Assembly: GCF_024701975.1 (NCBI RefSeq)
Contig: NZ_JANLNM010000009.1
Span: forward strand, 124,001 to 188,000
Source: Variovorax sp. ZS18.2.2
GTDB taxonomy: Bacteria; Pseudomonadota; Gammaproteobacteria; Burkholderiales; Burkholderiaceae_C
Direction of reading: 5' to 3'
Length of the DNA: 64,000 nucleotides
Below are positions 53,544 through 62,350 of this stretch, one piece after another. The notes beneath the pieces were generated by a model. It did no database searches and was not told the DNA's origin. It saw only the letters and a list, made by a program, of their open reading frames with translations. Within the stretch, counting starts at the first letter, position 1. The number at the start of each line of letters is the position of its first letter. Position numbers and translations under genes: made by a program.

Positions 53544-54005
53544 TCACAGCGCCGGAATGCGCAGCTTCTGCCCCGGATAGATCTTGTCCGGGTGCGACAG
53601 CATCGGCTTGTTCGCCTCGAAGATCGCGTTGTACTTGTTGGCATCGCCGTAGTACTTCTTCGAGATGGCCGAGAGCGTGTCGCCCTTGACCACGTCGTGG
53701 TACTGCGCGGGCGGCGCGGCGGGGGCGACCAGGTTGTTGTCCACGCTCGTGACGTTGGCCACGTTGCCCGCGGCGAGCGAGGCTTTCTCGCTGGCTTCCT
53801 GCGAGGGCGCCTGGCCGGCGAGGGTCACCACGCCGCTGCTGGCGGCGTAGGTCACTTCGAGCCCGGTGAGGCCGAGGTTCTGTGTCTCGATGTAGGTCTT
53901 GATGGCGGCAGCGGCCGCCGTGTTCGCATCGGGCGTGGCCGCCTGGGCCGACGAGCCGCCGAACAGTTTTTCACCGGCTTCCTTGATGAAACTGAGCAAT
54001 CCCAT
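53544..54005 (-). CDS. lysM: BON-LysM protein (potassium-binding Kbp/YgaU-like)
   Basis: 153 residues, close to the 149 of E. coli Kbp. The start MGLLSFIKEAGEKLFG is characteristic. A BON domain follows (GLEVTYAASSGVVTLAGQAPSQEASEKA), then a LysM domain from about residue 105 (YHDVVKGDTLSAISKKYYGDANKYNAIFEANKPML). Kbp binds K+ and peptidoglycan-linked stress roles are reported for the family. No signal peptide is present. AAGGAG precedes the ATG. An intrinsic terminator follows the gene. Confidence 0.94.
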   Translation of the reverse strand: MGLLSFIKEAGEKLFGGSSAQAATPDANTAAAAAIKTYIETQNLGLTGLEVTYAASSGVVTLAGQAPSQEASEKASLAAGNVANVTSVDNNLVAPAAPPAQYHDVVKGDTLSAISKKYYGDANKYNAIFEANKPMLSHPDKIYPGQKLRIPAL

Positions 54006-54139
54006 GGTGTTCTCCTTGTGCCGTGGTGGATGGAATTTGCGAATGTAGCGGTGGAACACCGCAGGCTCGCGTAGGCCCAAGCCGCGTATGCGACGCACGT
54101 GCCAGCAGGAATAACCACAAAGTCGCAATAATCCCGCGC

Positions 54140-54916
54140 ATGGCATCCCCCTTCCTCGCAATCGACATCGGCAACACCCGCCTGAAATGGGCGCTCTACG
54201 ACGGGGCGCATCCGGGCGCCGCGTTGCAGGCCTCGGGCGCGGAGTTTCTGGACCACATCGAACGCCTGGCCGACGGGCCCTGGGCCGACCTGCCCGCACC
54301 GGGCTCCATGCTCGGTTGCGTGGTGGCTGGCGACACGTTGCGGCGCCGCGCCGAAGAGCAGATCGTCGAGCGCTTCGACTGCGCGCCGCGCTGGGTGGTG
54401 TCCAGCGCCGGCGAGGCCGGCATCGTCAACGGCTACGACCACCCCACGCGTCTGGGCGCCGACCGTTTCGTGGCGATGATCGGCGCGCGCCACCGCATGC
54501 TCGCGCAAGGGCCGGCGCGGCCGATGGTGGTGGTGCTGATCGGCACGGCCGTCACTGTGGAGGCGATCGACACCAGCGGCAGGTTCCTCGGCGGGTTGAT
54601 CCTGCCGGGCCACGGCATCATGCTGCGCGCGCTGGAGTCGGGCACCGCGGGCCTGCATGTGCCGACAGGCGAGGTGCGCGAATTTCCCACCAACACCAGC
54701 GATGCGCTCACCAGCGGCGGCACCTACGCCATCGCGGGCGCGGTCGAGCGCATGGTGCAGCACGTGCGCTCGCACTGCGGCGCCGAGCCGGCCTGCTTCA
54801 TGACCGGTGGCGCGGGCTGGAAGATGGCGCCCGTCATGAACGGGCACTTCGAGCTGGTCGAGAGCCTCATCATGGACGGCCTGCTCGTCATTGCTCGCGA
54901 GCGGGCCGCCACCTGA
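54140..54916 (+). CDS. coaX: Type III pantothenate kinase
   Basis: 258 residues, the expected size. It has the ASKHA phosphate motif FLAIDIGNTRLKWALYDG at the N-terminus, DHPTRLGADRFVAMIGAR with the pantothenate-binding Gly-Ala-Asp-Arg, and VVLIGTAVTVEAID for nucleotide binding. It carries out the first step of coenzyme A synthesis and needs a monovalent cation. In many betaproteobacteria it follows birA; here a LysM gene is divergent instead. The ATG at 54140 begins the conserved region directly. Confidence 0.95.
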   Translation: MASPFLAIDIGNTRLKWALYDGAHPGAALQASGAEFLDHIERLADGPWADLPAPGSMLGCVVAGDTLRRRAEEQIVERFDCAPRWVVSSAGEAGIVNGYDHPTRLGADRFVAMIGARHRMLAQGPARPMVVVLIGTAVTVEAIDTSGRFLGGLILPGHGIMLRALESGTAGLHVPTGEVREFPTNTSDALTSGGTYAIAGAVERMVQHVRSHCGAEPACFMTGGAGWKMAPVMNGHFELVESLIMDGLLVIARERAAT

Positions 54917-54928
54917 GCTGAAGAAGGA

Positions 54929-56257
54929 TCAGGGGCGCGCGATCAGCGCCTCGGCCACCGCCTGGAACGCCGGCAGCGTGAGCGGATCGTTCCCCGCATT
55001 CGCCGCCACCGGGTGCGCGGCGTAGCGCACGATCACCATCTCCGCTTTCGGATCGACGTAGATGCTCTGGCCATGGATGCCGCGCGCCATGTACGCGCCG
55101 TGCGGGTTGTTCGACACCCACCACATGTTGCGGTACGACCAGCCCGGCAGCAGCGCATAGCCGGCCCTGGCGAACTTGGCGGGGTCGCCGCCGCGCTGGA
55201 TGTCTTCGACCACGGCTTTCGGAATCGCCTGCTGCCCATTGGGCGCACGCCCGCCGTTGCGCATGGTCTCGCCGAAGCGCGCGAGGTCGCGCAGCACCGT
55301 GTTCAACCCGCCGCCGCCCGACTCGGTGCCGATGCGGTCGACCATGAAGTACGCGTCCTGCTCGGCGCCGATGCGGCGCCAGATCTTCTCGCTCAGCAGG
55401 TCGGCCAGCGACTGGTTGCTCGCGCGCCGCAGGATCCATGCGAGCACCTCGGCATTTACCGTCTTGTAGGCGAAGGCGGCGTCGTGTGCGCCTTCTTTCT
55501 TCAGCGTCGCGAGGAATTCGTAGAACGACTTGGGGCCGGTGTAGTTCGGGCCCTGCGTCAGCATGCCGCCGGCGCGCGCGTAGTCCCAAATTTCGGCCTT
55601 CGGATCGGCGTAGTTCTCCGAGTAGTGCACGCCGATGGTCATGTCCATCACCTGGCGCACGGTGGCGTCGCCGTACGCGGTGTCCTTGAGTTCGGGCAGG
55701 TACTTCGTCACTTGTGCCGACGGATCGAGCTTGCCTTCGTCCGCGAGGATCGCCGCCAGCGTGCCGACAAAAGACTTGGTCACCGACATCGCGATGTGCG
55801 GCCGCTCCGGCGTGAGCGCGCCGAAATACTTCTCGTAGACCACGCGGCCGCGGTGCATCACGAGGATGCCGTCGGTGTAGGTGCGCGGGATCATCTGCGC
55901 GAAGGTCACCGTCTCTTCGCTGCCCAGAGGCTTGAAGGTGACGGCCTCGATGTCATTGCGCGGCGCCGAAGGCAGCGGGCTCGCGGTGCCGCTGCCGCGC
56001 CACACGTTGGCCGTGGGCACCGTCTCGCGCACGTGCGAGAAGCTCCAGCGCGTGCGCGGAAACACGCCGCCGACCGGGTTGTCGAAGGTGATCTGCTTGT
56101 CGGGCGGGGGCGGAAAGCCCTTCATCCAGCCGAGCGCGTCGACCGAGGTGGCCGCGGGGTCGGGCAGCGCGGCGGGCGCGGGCGTCTGTGCAATGGAGGT
56201 GTTCACGGCGAGCAGTGTGAAGGCGGCGGCGAGCGCCGTGCGTTTGAAAAAGGACAT
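54929..56257 (-). CDS. Exported serine hydrolase (beta-lactamase/NylB-like fold)
   Basis: 442 residues with a signal peptide ending near residue 24 (VNTSIAQ). The serine-lysine pair is SVTK at Ser158-Lys161 and the third residue is Tyr212 in VHYSENYADP, as in 6-aminohexanoate-dimer hydrolase and class C beta-lactamase relatives. A third motif around GGGLNTVLRDLARFG lies further on. It should be periplasmic. The substrate is unknown; true beta-lactamase activity is not implied. Its stop is 12 bp from that of convergent coaX. Confidence 0.9.
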   Translation of the reverse strand: MSFFKRTALAAAFTLLAVNTSIAQTPAPAALPDPAATSVDALGWMKGFPPPPDKQITFDNPVGGVFPRTRWSFSHVRETVPTANVWRGSGTASPLPSAPRNDIEAVTFKPLGSEETVTFAQMIPRTYTDGILVMHRGRVVYEKYFGALTPERPHIAMSVTKSFVGTLAAILADEGKLDPSAQVTKYLPELKDTAYGDATVRQVMDMTIGVHYSENYADPKAEIWDYARAGGMLTQGPNYTGPKSFYEFLATLKKEGAHDAAFAYKTVNAEVLAWILRRASNQSLADLLSEKIWRRIGAEQDAYFMVDRIGTESGGGGLNTVLRDLARFGETMRNGGRAPNGQQAIPKAVVEDIQRGGDPAKFARAGYALLPGWSYRNMWWVSNNPHGAYMARGIHGQSIYVDPKAEMVIVRYAAHPVAANAGNDPLTLPAFQAVAEALIARP

Positions 56258-56287
56258 GGGTTTACAAGGCTCCGGTGGAATTCATCA

Positions 56288-57103
56288 TCAACGACCGCTG
56301 AAACGCGCGGGACGCCGCTCGACGAAGGAGCGCACGCCTTCGGCCGCGTCCTCGCTGTTCGAGAGGCGCTTCTGCGTCTCGATGAATTCCAACACCGCCG
56401 CGAGCGGCCCGTGTTCGACGGCCTTGATCACATTGAGCCGCGTGGCCACCACGGCCAGCGGCGCCTGCGCCGCGATGCGCTGCGCAATGGCCAGCGCCGC
56501 ATCGAGCTCCTGCCCGGCCGGCACCACCTTCTGCACGAAGTGGAGGCGATAGGCCTCGGCGCTGTCGAACTCGTCGGCCGTGAGCAGGTGCAGCATCGCA
56601 TTGCCCACGCCCGCGCGCTCGGCCATGCGCAGCGTGGCGCCGCCCGTGGCCATGATGCCGCGCTGCACTTCCATCTGCGAGAAGCGGCAGTTGTCGGCGG
56701 CCACCACGATGTCCGCGCCCAGCATCAGCTCGATGCCGACCGTGAAGCAGATGCCCTTGACCGCCACCACCATCGGCTTGGTGCGGCGGCGGTAGTCGGG
56801 CAGGCCGAAGTCGTGCGGCTCCACCAGGCCGGCGGGAATCGCCTTCTCGCCGCGCTTCATGTACTCGGTGACCGCGGGCAGGTCCAGGCCCGCCGTGAAG
56901 TGGTCGCCGAAGGCATGCAGCACGCCCACGCGCAGGTCCGGGTCGTCGTCCAGGCGCGTGTAGGCCTCGGCCAACTGCTTGAACATCGGCGGCGTCCAGC
57001 CGTTGCGCTTGGCGGGGCGGTTGATGCCGATCAGCAGCACATGGTCGAGCACCTGGGTGTCGATGCAGCCTTCGGCGGGTGGCGTGGTGGGCGTGGCGGT
57101 CAT
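56288..57103 (-). CDS. Enoyl-CoA hydratase/isomerase family protein (crotonase)
   Basis: 271 residues of crotonase fold: INRPAKRNGWTPPMFKQLAEAY, HFTAGLDLPAV (first oxyanion element), VVAVKGICFTVGIELMLGADIVVAADNCRFSQMEVQRGIMATGG. Instead of the usual catalytic Glu-Gly pair at the first position there is Phe-Thr-Val-Gly (second oxyanion region), so hydratase activity is not certain. AAGGAGAC precedes the ATG. It is 34 bp downstream of the 3-hydroxyacyl-CoA dehydrogenase gene, with which it may form a beta-oxidation pair. Confidence 0.9.
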   Translation of the reverse strand: MTATPTTPPAEGCIDTQVLDHVLLIGINRPAKRNGWTPPMFKQLAEAYTRLDDDPDLRVGVLHAFGDHFTAGLDLPAVTEYMKRGEKAIPAGLVEPHDFGLPDYRRRTKPMVVAVKGICFTVGIELMLGADIVVAADNCRFSQMEVQRGIMATGGATLRMAERAGVGNAMLHLLTADEFDSAEAYRLHFVQKVVPAGQELDAALAIAQRIAAQAPLAVVATRLNVIKAVEHGPLAAVLEFIETQKRLSNSEDAAEGVRSFVERRPARFSGR

Positions 57104-57137
57104 GGCGTTTGTCTCCTTGTTTTTATGGAACGCCGGT

Positions 57138-57986
57138 TCAGTACGCGTAGACGCCGCGGCCTGTCTTGCGGCCCAGTTGGCCGGCCGCGACCATTTCCTT
57201 GAGCAACGGGCAGGGGCGGTACTTGGAATCACCGAACTGCGCGAGGTACACCTCCATCACGGCCAGGCACACATCCAGTCCGATCATGTCGGCCAGCGCC
57301 AGCGGGCCGATCGGCTGGTTGCAGCCCAGCTTCATGCCGGCGTCGATGTCCTCGGCCGTTGCGATGCCTTCGGACAGCACGAAGAAAGCCTCGTTGATCA
57401 TCGGCACCAGGATGCGGTTGACCACAAAGCCCGGCGCGTTCTTCACCGTGATCGGCGACTTGCCCAGCTTCTCTGCCAGCGCCTTGACGGCGTCGTGCGT
57501 GGCGTCGCTCGTGAGGTAGCCGCGGATCAGCTCCACCAGCGCCATCATCGGCACCGGGTTGAAGAAGTGCATGCCGATGAAACGGTCGGGGCGCGAGGTG
57601 GCGGCGGCCAGTTGCGTGATCGAGATCGACGAGGTGTTCGACGCGATGATGACTTCGGGCGCCACCAGTTCGTCGACCTGCTTCAGGATCTTCAGCTTGA
57701 GCGCGTGGTTCTCGGTGGCGGCCTCGATGACGAGTTGCGCGCCCTTCAGGTCGTCGTAATTGGTCGAGCCCTTGATCAGCGCGAGCGCGGCGCTCTTCTG
57801 CTCGGCAGTGAGCTTTTCTTTCTTGATGAGGCGGTCGAGGCTGCCCGAGATGGTGGCGATGCCCTTGTCGACGGCCGCCTGGGCCACGTCGACCATCACC
57901 ACGTTCACGCCGGACACCGCGCAGGCCTGCGCAATGCCATTGCCCATCGTTCCGGCACCGATGATGCCGACGGTCTGGATAGTCAT
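57138..57986 (-). CDS. 3-hydroxybutyryl-CoA dehydrogenase
   Basis: 282 residues, the standard size of Hbd/PaaH-type enzymes. The NAD motif GIIGAGTMGNGIAQACAVSG starts at residue 8. ASNTSSISITQLAAATSRPDRFIGMHFFNPVPMMALVEL carries the catalytic His in GMHFFNP, and Glu of the pair lies in the preceding VIEAATEN segment. It ends GRKTGRGVYAY as expected. AAGGAG is before the ATG. It is in one operon with the crotonase gene and divergent from purT. Confidence 0.95.
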   Translation of the reverse strand: MTIQTVGIIGAGTMGNGIAQACAVSGVNVVMVDVAQAAVDKGIATISGSLDRLIKKEKLTAEQKSAALALIKGSTNYDDLKGAQLVIEAATENHALKLKILKQVDELVAPEVIIASNTSSISITQLAAATSRPDRFIGMHFFNPVPMMALVELIRGYLTSDATHDAVKALAEKLGKSPITVKNAPGFVVNRILVPMINEAFFVLSEGIATAEDIDAGMKLGCNQPIGPLALADMIGLDVCLAVMEVYLAQFGDSKYRPCPLLKEMVAAGQLGRKTGRGVYAY

Positions 57987-58171
57987 GGGAAAACTCCTTG
58001 AAGAACAAAAAAAGGGGAAGGGGGAGCGGGTGGGCGCAAGGCGGCCACCGCAGGAAAACATCGATTGTGAAGCAGCCCCGCGGGCCCGCCGTTCCCGGAC
58101 GCGACACGGGCGCCCCACCGGTGGCTTACAGTGCGGCGGTTGCTTTTTCTTCTCTCTTTTCGACTTCGACC

Positions 58172-59374
58172 ATGACCACCCTCGGCACCCCCCTTTCCCC
58201 CTCCGCCACCCGCGTGATGCTGCTCGGCTCCGGCGAACTCGGCAAGGAGGTGCTGATCGCCCTGCAGCGCCTCGGCGTCGAGACCATCGCGGTCGACCGC
58301 TACGAGAACGCGCCCGGCCAGCAGGTGGCCCACCATGCGCGCACCATCACCATGAGCGACCCCGCGCAGCTCAAGGCGCTGATCGAGGCCGAAAAGCCCA
58401 CGCTGGTGGTGCCCGAGATCGAGGCCATCGCCACGCAGACGCTCCAGGAACTCGAAGACGCCGGCGTGGTGCGTGTGATTCCCACGGCGCGCGCCGCCCG
58501 CCTCACGATGGACCGCGAAGGCATCCGCCGCCTGGCCGCCGAGACGCTGGGCGTGCCCACCAGCCCCTACAAGTTCTGCGACTCATTCGACGAACTGCAG
58601 ACGGCCATCGACGGCGGCATTGGCTACCCCTGCATCGTCAAGCCCGTGATGAGCAGCTCCGGCAAGGGCCAGAGCAAGATCGACGGCCCTGCCGACGTGC
58701 AGAAGGCCTGGGACTACGCCATGGCCGGCGGCCGCGTGAGCCACGGCCGCGTGATCGTCGAGGGCTTCATCGACTTCGACTACGAGATCACGCTCTTGAC
58801 CGTGCGCGCGAAAGACGCGGCCGGTGCCGTGGAAACGAAGTTCTGCGACCCCATCGGCCACGTGCAGGTGAGCGGCGACTATGTGGAGAGCTGGCAGCCG
58901 CACCCCATGGCGCCCGCCGCGCTGCAGAAGGCGCAGCAGATCGCGCAGGCCGTCACGGCCGACCTGGGCGGCCAGGGCCTCTTCGGCGTCGAGTTGTTCG
59001 TGAAGGGCGACGAGGTCTGGTTCAGCGAAGTCAGCCCGCGCCCGCACGACACCGGCATGGTCACCATGGCCACGCAATGGCAGAACGAGTTCGAGCTGCA
59101 TGCCCGCGCCATCCTCGGCCTGCCGGTCGATACCTCGCTCAAGAGTCCGGGCGCGAGCGCGGTGATCTACGGCGGCGTCGACGCCACCGGCATCGCCTTC
59201 GACGGCGTGGCCGAGGCGCTGCAGGTGCCCGGCAGCGACATCCGCCTGTTCGGCAAGCCCGAGAGTTTTCTCAAGCGCCGCATGGGCGTGGCGCTGGTCC
59301 ACGCGGCCGACACCGACACCGCCCGCAAGCTCGCCAAGGAAGCGGCTTCGCGCGTGAAGCCCCGCAAGGGCTGA
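58172..59374 (+). CDS. purT: Formate-dependent phosphoribosylglycinamide formyltransferase
   Basis: 400 residues, near the 392 of E. coli PurT. N-terminal VMLLGSGELGKEVLIALQRLG, the ATP-grasp part with YPCIVKPVMSSSGKGQSKID, and FGVELFVKGDEVWFSEVSPRPHDTGMVT with the metal-binding Glu residues. It makes formyl-GAR in purine synthesis from formate and ATP. The ATG at 58172 lies just before the conserved region; the open frame upstream is not conserved. An intrinsic terminator appears to overlap its stop codon. Confidence 0.96.
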   Translation: MTTLGTPLSPSATRVMLLGSGELGKEVLIALQRLGVETIAVDRYENAPGQQVAHHARTITMSDPAQLKALIEAEKPTLVVPEIEAIATQTLQELEDAGVVRVIPTARAARLTMDREGIRRLAAETLGVPTSPYKFCDSFDELQTAIDGGIGYPCIVKPVMSSSGKGQSKIDGPADVQKAWDYAMAGGRVSHGRVIVEGFIDFDYEITLLTVRAKDAAGAVETKFCDPIGHVQVSGDYVESWQPHPMAPAALQKAQQIAQAVTADLGGQGLFGVELFVKGDEVWFSEVSPRPHDTGMVTMATQWQNEFELHARAILGLPVDTSLKSPGASAVIYGGVDATGIAFDGVAEALQVPGSDIRLFGKPESFLKRRMGVALVHAADTDTARKLAKEAASRVKPRKG

Positions 59375-59383
59375 GCCCTTTTT
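59366..59383 (+). terminator. Possible intrinsic terminator overlapping purT stop
   Basis: AAGGGC, the TGA stop codon as a 3-base loop, then GCCCTT, followed by TTT. The 6-bp stem is short but followed by five T in a row counting the stem end. A larger GC-rich structure follows at 59415-59458 without a T-run. Confidence 0.5.
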
Positions 59384-59554
59384 GAAGCGCACGCGACAGC
59401 CGTAGCCAGTTTTCGCAAGACCGCGCCGCAAGGGCGCGGGCATGGTGCGGGGTCTTGCCAGAGGCCGAGGTGGGGGGGCGGGTGCATGCGGATACCGCGC
59501 ATGCGCGATGCGCTTCACACTGAGCGCCCGCCAGCTCGATCCACCGGAGACACC

Positions 59555-60496
59555 ATGCTGCATCCCCAGGCGCGTGCCTTGCTCGACTTCATCGAGGCAC
59601 GCGGCATTCCGCCGACCCACACGCTTTCGCCCGCCGATGCGCGGGCCTTCTACCGCGAGCGCCGCACCGCCACGCAGCCGCTGCCGGCGGAAGTGGCCGA
59701 AGTGCGCGACCTCGCGGCGGACGGCCCGCACGGCACCATCCCGGTGCGGCTCTACCGGCCACTGGGTTCGGGCGCCGGTCCGCTGCCGGTGCTGGTGTAT
59801 TACCACGGCGGTGGTTGGGTCATCGGCGACCTCGACACGCACGACGTGCTGTGCCGGGAGCTGGCCAACGGCGCGGGCTGCGCAGTGGTCGCGGTCGACT
59901 ACCGCATGGGTCCCGAGCACCGCTTTCCCACCGCCGTCGACGATGTGCTCGCCGCCACGCGCTGGGTGCGCCGCGAGGCCGCGGCGCTGGGGCTCGATGC
60001 GAGCCGTCTTGCGGTCGGCGGCGACAGCGCCGGCGGCAATCTCGCGGCCGTGGTGGCGATCGCGGCGCGCGACGCGGGCGATTTGCCCATCGCCTTCCAG
60101 CTGCTGATCTACCCGGCCACCGACATGCGCCGCGGCCACCCGTCGCACCAGGCGAACGGGCAGGGGTACCTGCTGACCAGCGACACGATGACGTACTTCC
60201 ACGACCACTACATCACCGACGCGAAGAACGACCTCGACTGGCGCGCTTCGCCGCTGCTGCACACCGACCTGTCGAAGCTGCCGCCCGCGCTCGTGATCAC
60301 CGCCGGCTACGACCCGCTGCGCGACGAGGGGCTCGCGTATGCGGAGGCGCTCACCGCTGCCGGCAACCGCGCGGACTACGTCTGCTTCGAGCGCCAGATC
60401 CATGGCTTCATCACCATGGGCAAGGTGCTCGACGAGGCCAACACCGCGGTCGCGCTTTGCGCCACCGAGTTGCATCGCGCGCTGTCTGCCAACTGA
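59555..60496 (+). CDS. Alpha/beta hydrolase of the HSL family
   Basis: 313 residues. HGGGW at 84-88 is the oxyanion motif of the hormone-sensitive-lipase family, GDSAGG holds nucleophile Ser158, and Asp253 (ITAGYDPLRDEG) and His near 283 (RQIHGF) complete the triad. It is cytoplasmic (no signal peptide) and probably hydrolyses short-chain esters. CCGGAGA precedes the ATG at 59555. The upstream space 59384-59554 shows only the GC-rich hairpin. Confidence 0.95.
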   Translation: MLHPQARALLDFIEARGIPPTHTLSPADARAFYRERRTATQPLPAEVAEVRDLAADGPHGTIPVRLYRPLGSGAGPLPVLVYYHGGGWVIGDLDTHDVLCRELANGAGCAVVAVDYRMGPEHRFPTAVDDVLAATRWVRREAAALGLDASRLAVGGDSAGGNLAAVVAIAARDAGDLPIAFQLLIYPATDMRRGHPSHQANGQGYLLTSDTMTYFHDHYITDAKNDLDWRASPLLHTDLSKLPPALVITAGYDPLRDEGLAYAEALTAAGNRADYVCFERQIHGFITMGKVLDEANTAVALCATELHRALSAN

Positions 60497-60620
60497 AGAC
60501 GGACTAGGGAAAGTCCCCGCGCAAATGCATGCCGCGCAACAGGGTTGCGCCGCTACGATCCAGCCAACACGAGGCCGCCCACCGCAGGGCAGGCCAGACC
60601 CGATGCAGGAGACAAACACC

Positions 60621-61451
60621 ATGCAGCGAGCGAGTGATGCGCCCCCGGAAAACGGTGGCGCACGGCAGGGCGAACGCCTCATGTGGCTCACGCCGCAGCG
60701 CGTGTTCTACGCCGGCCTGCTCGGTGCGGCCGCCGAGCGCACGATGGGTGGGCATGGCGTGTACGTGTCGCCCGCGGGCGTGCCGCCGATCCGCATCCGC
60801 ATCGGGGGCGGCGCCTGGCAGGCGGGCGAGCTCATCGTGGTGCCGCCGCAGGTGCCGCACCATGTCGAGAGCCCGCATCCGCTCATCGTCAACCTGCTGA
60901 TCGAATCGGAGTCGGTCGACCCCGCGCGCATGCCCGCCTTCATGCAGCACTGCGGCCCGGTCGATGCACCGGCGTTCGTCAAGCGCGTGCGCGATGCCCA
61001 CGCGCACCTGCTCGCCGCCTCGGGCCGCGGCACGGACTTCGACGGCTTCGATTTCGATGTGCTGATCTTCGGCGAGGCGCTTGCGCCGCGCGTGCTCGAT
61101 GTGCGCATCCGCAAGGTCATCGACGCGCTCGTGGCCGACCCGGCCGCGCCCACGTCGGCCGAAGACTGCGCGGCCTCGGTGCACCTGTCGTTCTCGCGCT
61201 TCCTGCATCTCTTCAAGCAGGAAACCGGCATGGCCTTCCGCGCGTTCCGCGCCTGGAAGCGCGCACGCAGCCTGCTGCGCTACGTGCGCCAGACCACCAC
61301 GCTCACCGACATCGCGCTGGACACCGGCTACCCCGACTCGACCCACTTCAGCCATTCGATCCGCCAGGTCTATGGCCTGAAGCCCAGCGACATCCTCGCG
61401 GGCTCCCGCCGCCTCGCGCTGCACGACGCGGCCGGCGGCTTCAGGCAGTAG
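60621..61451 (+). CDS. AraC-family transcriptional regulator
   Basis: 276 residues starting MQRASDAPPENGG; CAGGAGAC lies 8 bp before this ATG, which decides the start. An N-terminal cupin-like sensor is followed by the AraC DNA-binding part (SAEDCAASVHLSFSRFLHLFKQETGMAFR; LTDIALDTGYPDSTHFSHSIRQVYG). It is only 17 bp upstream of livH and is probably co-transcribed with or controls the branched-chain amino acid or amide importer that follows. Confidence 0.92.
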   Translation: MQRASDAPPENGGARQGERLMWLTPQRVFYAGLLGAAAERTMGGHGVYVSPAGVPPIRIRIGGGAWQAGELIVVPPQVPHHVESPHPLIVNLLIESESVDPARMPAFMQHCGPVDAPAFVKRVRDAHAHLLAASGRGTDFDGFDFDVLIFGEALAPRVLDVRIRKVIDALVADPAAPTSAEDCAASVHLSFSRFLHLFKQETGMAFRAFRAWKRARSLLRYVRQTTTLTDIALDTGYPDSTHFSHSIRQVYGLKPSDILAGSRRLALHDAAGGFRQ

Positions 61452-61468
61452 GCGAGAAACGGGCGCCC

Positions 61469-62344
61469 ATGCAGATCCTCCAACTCCTGCTGTCGGGCAT
61501 CGCGCAAGGTTGCATCTACGGGCTGATCGCGCTCGGGTTCGTGCTGATCTACAAGGCCACCGAGACCGTGAGCTTCGCGCAGGGCGACCTGATGATGCTG
61601 GGCGCCTTCGGTGCGTTCGCCGGCATGTCGCTCTTCGGCATGCCGTTCTGGCTCGCGGCGATCCTCGCGGTGGTGGCGATGGCGGCCTTCGGTGTGCTGC
61701 TGGAGCTGGCGGTGATCCGGCCGATCCTCGGGCAGCCGCAGTTCTCCATCGTGATGCTGACCATCGGCATCGCGTATGTGGCGCGCGGCCTCATCACCAT
61801 GGTGCCGGGCATCGGCACCGAGACCCACACGCTGCCCGTGCCCTACAAGGACCAGATCTGGAAGCTGGGCGAACTGGTGGTCAACCTCGAACAGCTCGCG
61901 ATCATCATTGCCACGGCCATCCTGTGCGCGCTGCTGTTCGCGATGTTCCGCTACAGCAAGCTGGGCATCGCGATGCAGGCCTCGTCGCAGAACCAGCTCG
62001 CGGCCTACTACATGGGCATTCCGGTGAAGCGGCTCAACGGGCTGGTGTGGGGCTTGGCGGCAGCGGTCGCGGCCATCGCGGGCATGCTGCTCGCGCCCAT
62101 CACCTTCGTGCACGCGAACATGGGCTTCATCGGGTTGAAGGCTTTTCCGGCGGCGGTGGTGGGCGGCTTCGGCAGCCTGCCGGGCGCGATCGTCGGCGGG
62201 CTGGTGATCGGCATCGTCGAATCGTTCGCGGGGTTCTATCTGCCCGATGGCTTCAAGGACACGGCGCCGTACATCGTGGTGCTGCTGATGCTCATGATCA
62301 AGCCCAACGGTCTGTTCGGCGAAAAGCTGCGCAAGAAGGTGTAG
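61469..62344 (+). CDS. livH: Branched-chain amino acid-type ABC permease LivH
   Basis: 291 residues and about eight hydrophobic segments. ILQLLLSGIAQGCIYGLIALGFVLIYKATETVSFAQGDLMMLGAF is the LivH start pattern, and IVGGLVIGIVESFAGFYLPDGFKD the end. Together with LivM it forms the channel of a branched-chain amino acid, urea or amide importer. The binding-protein gene is not in the window; it may lie beyond livG. The gap to livM is 6 bp. Confidence 0.94.
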   Translation: MQILQLLLSGIAQGCIYGLIALGFVLIYKATETVSFAQGDLMMLGAFGAFAGMSLFGMPFWLAAILAVVAMAAFGVLLELAVIRPILGQPQFSIVMLTIGIAYVARGLITMVPGIGTETHTLPVPYKDQIWKLGELVVNLEQLAIIIATAILCALLFAMFRYSKLGIAMQASSQNQLAAYYMGIPVKRLNGLVWGLAAAVAAIAGMLLAPITFVHANMGFIGLKAFPAAVVGGFGSLPGAIVGGLVIGIVESFAGFYLPDGFKDTAPYIVVLLMLMIKPNGLFGEKLRKKV

Positions 62345-62350
62345 GCCGAT

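Noticed and set aside
59415..59458. GC-rich hairpin after purT (GCAAGA...TCTTGC with an inner CCGCGCC/GGCGCGG stem)
   Set aside because: No T-run on either strand; not convincing as a terminator, and the small hairpin at the purT stop is a better candidate.
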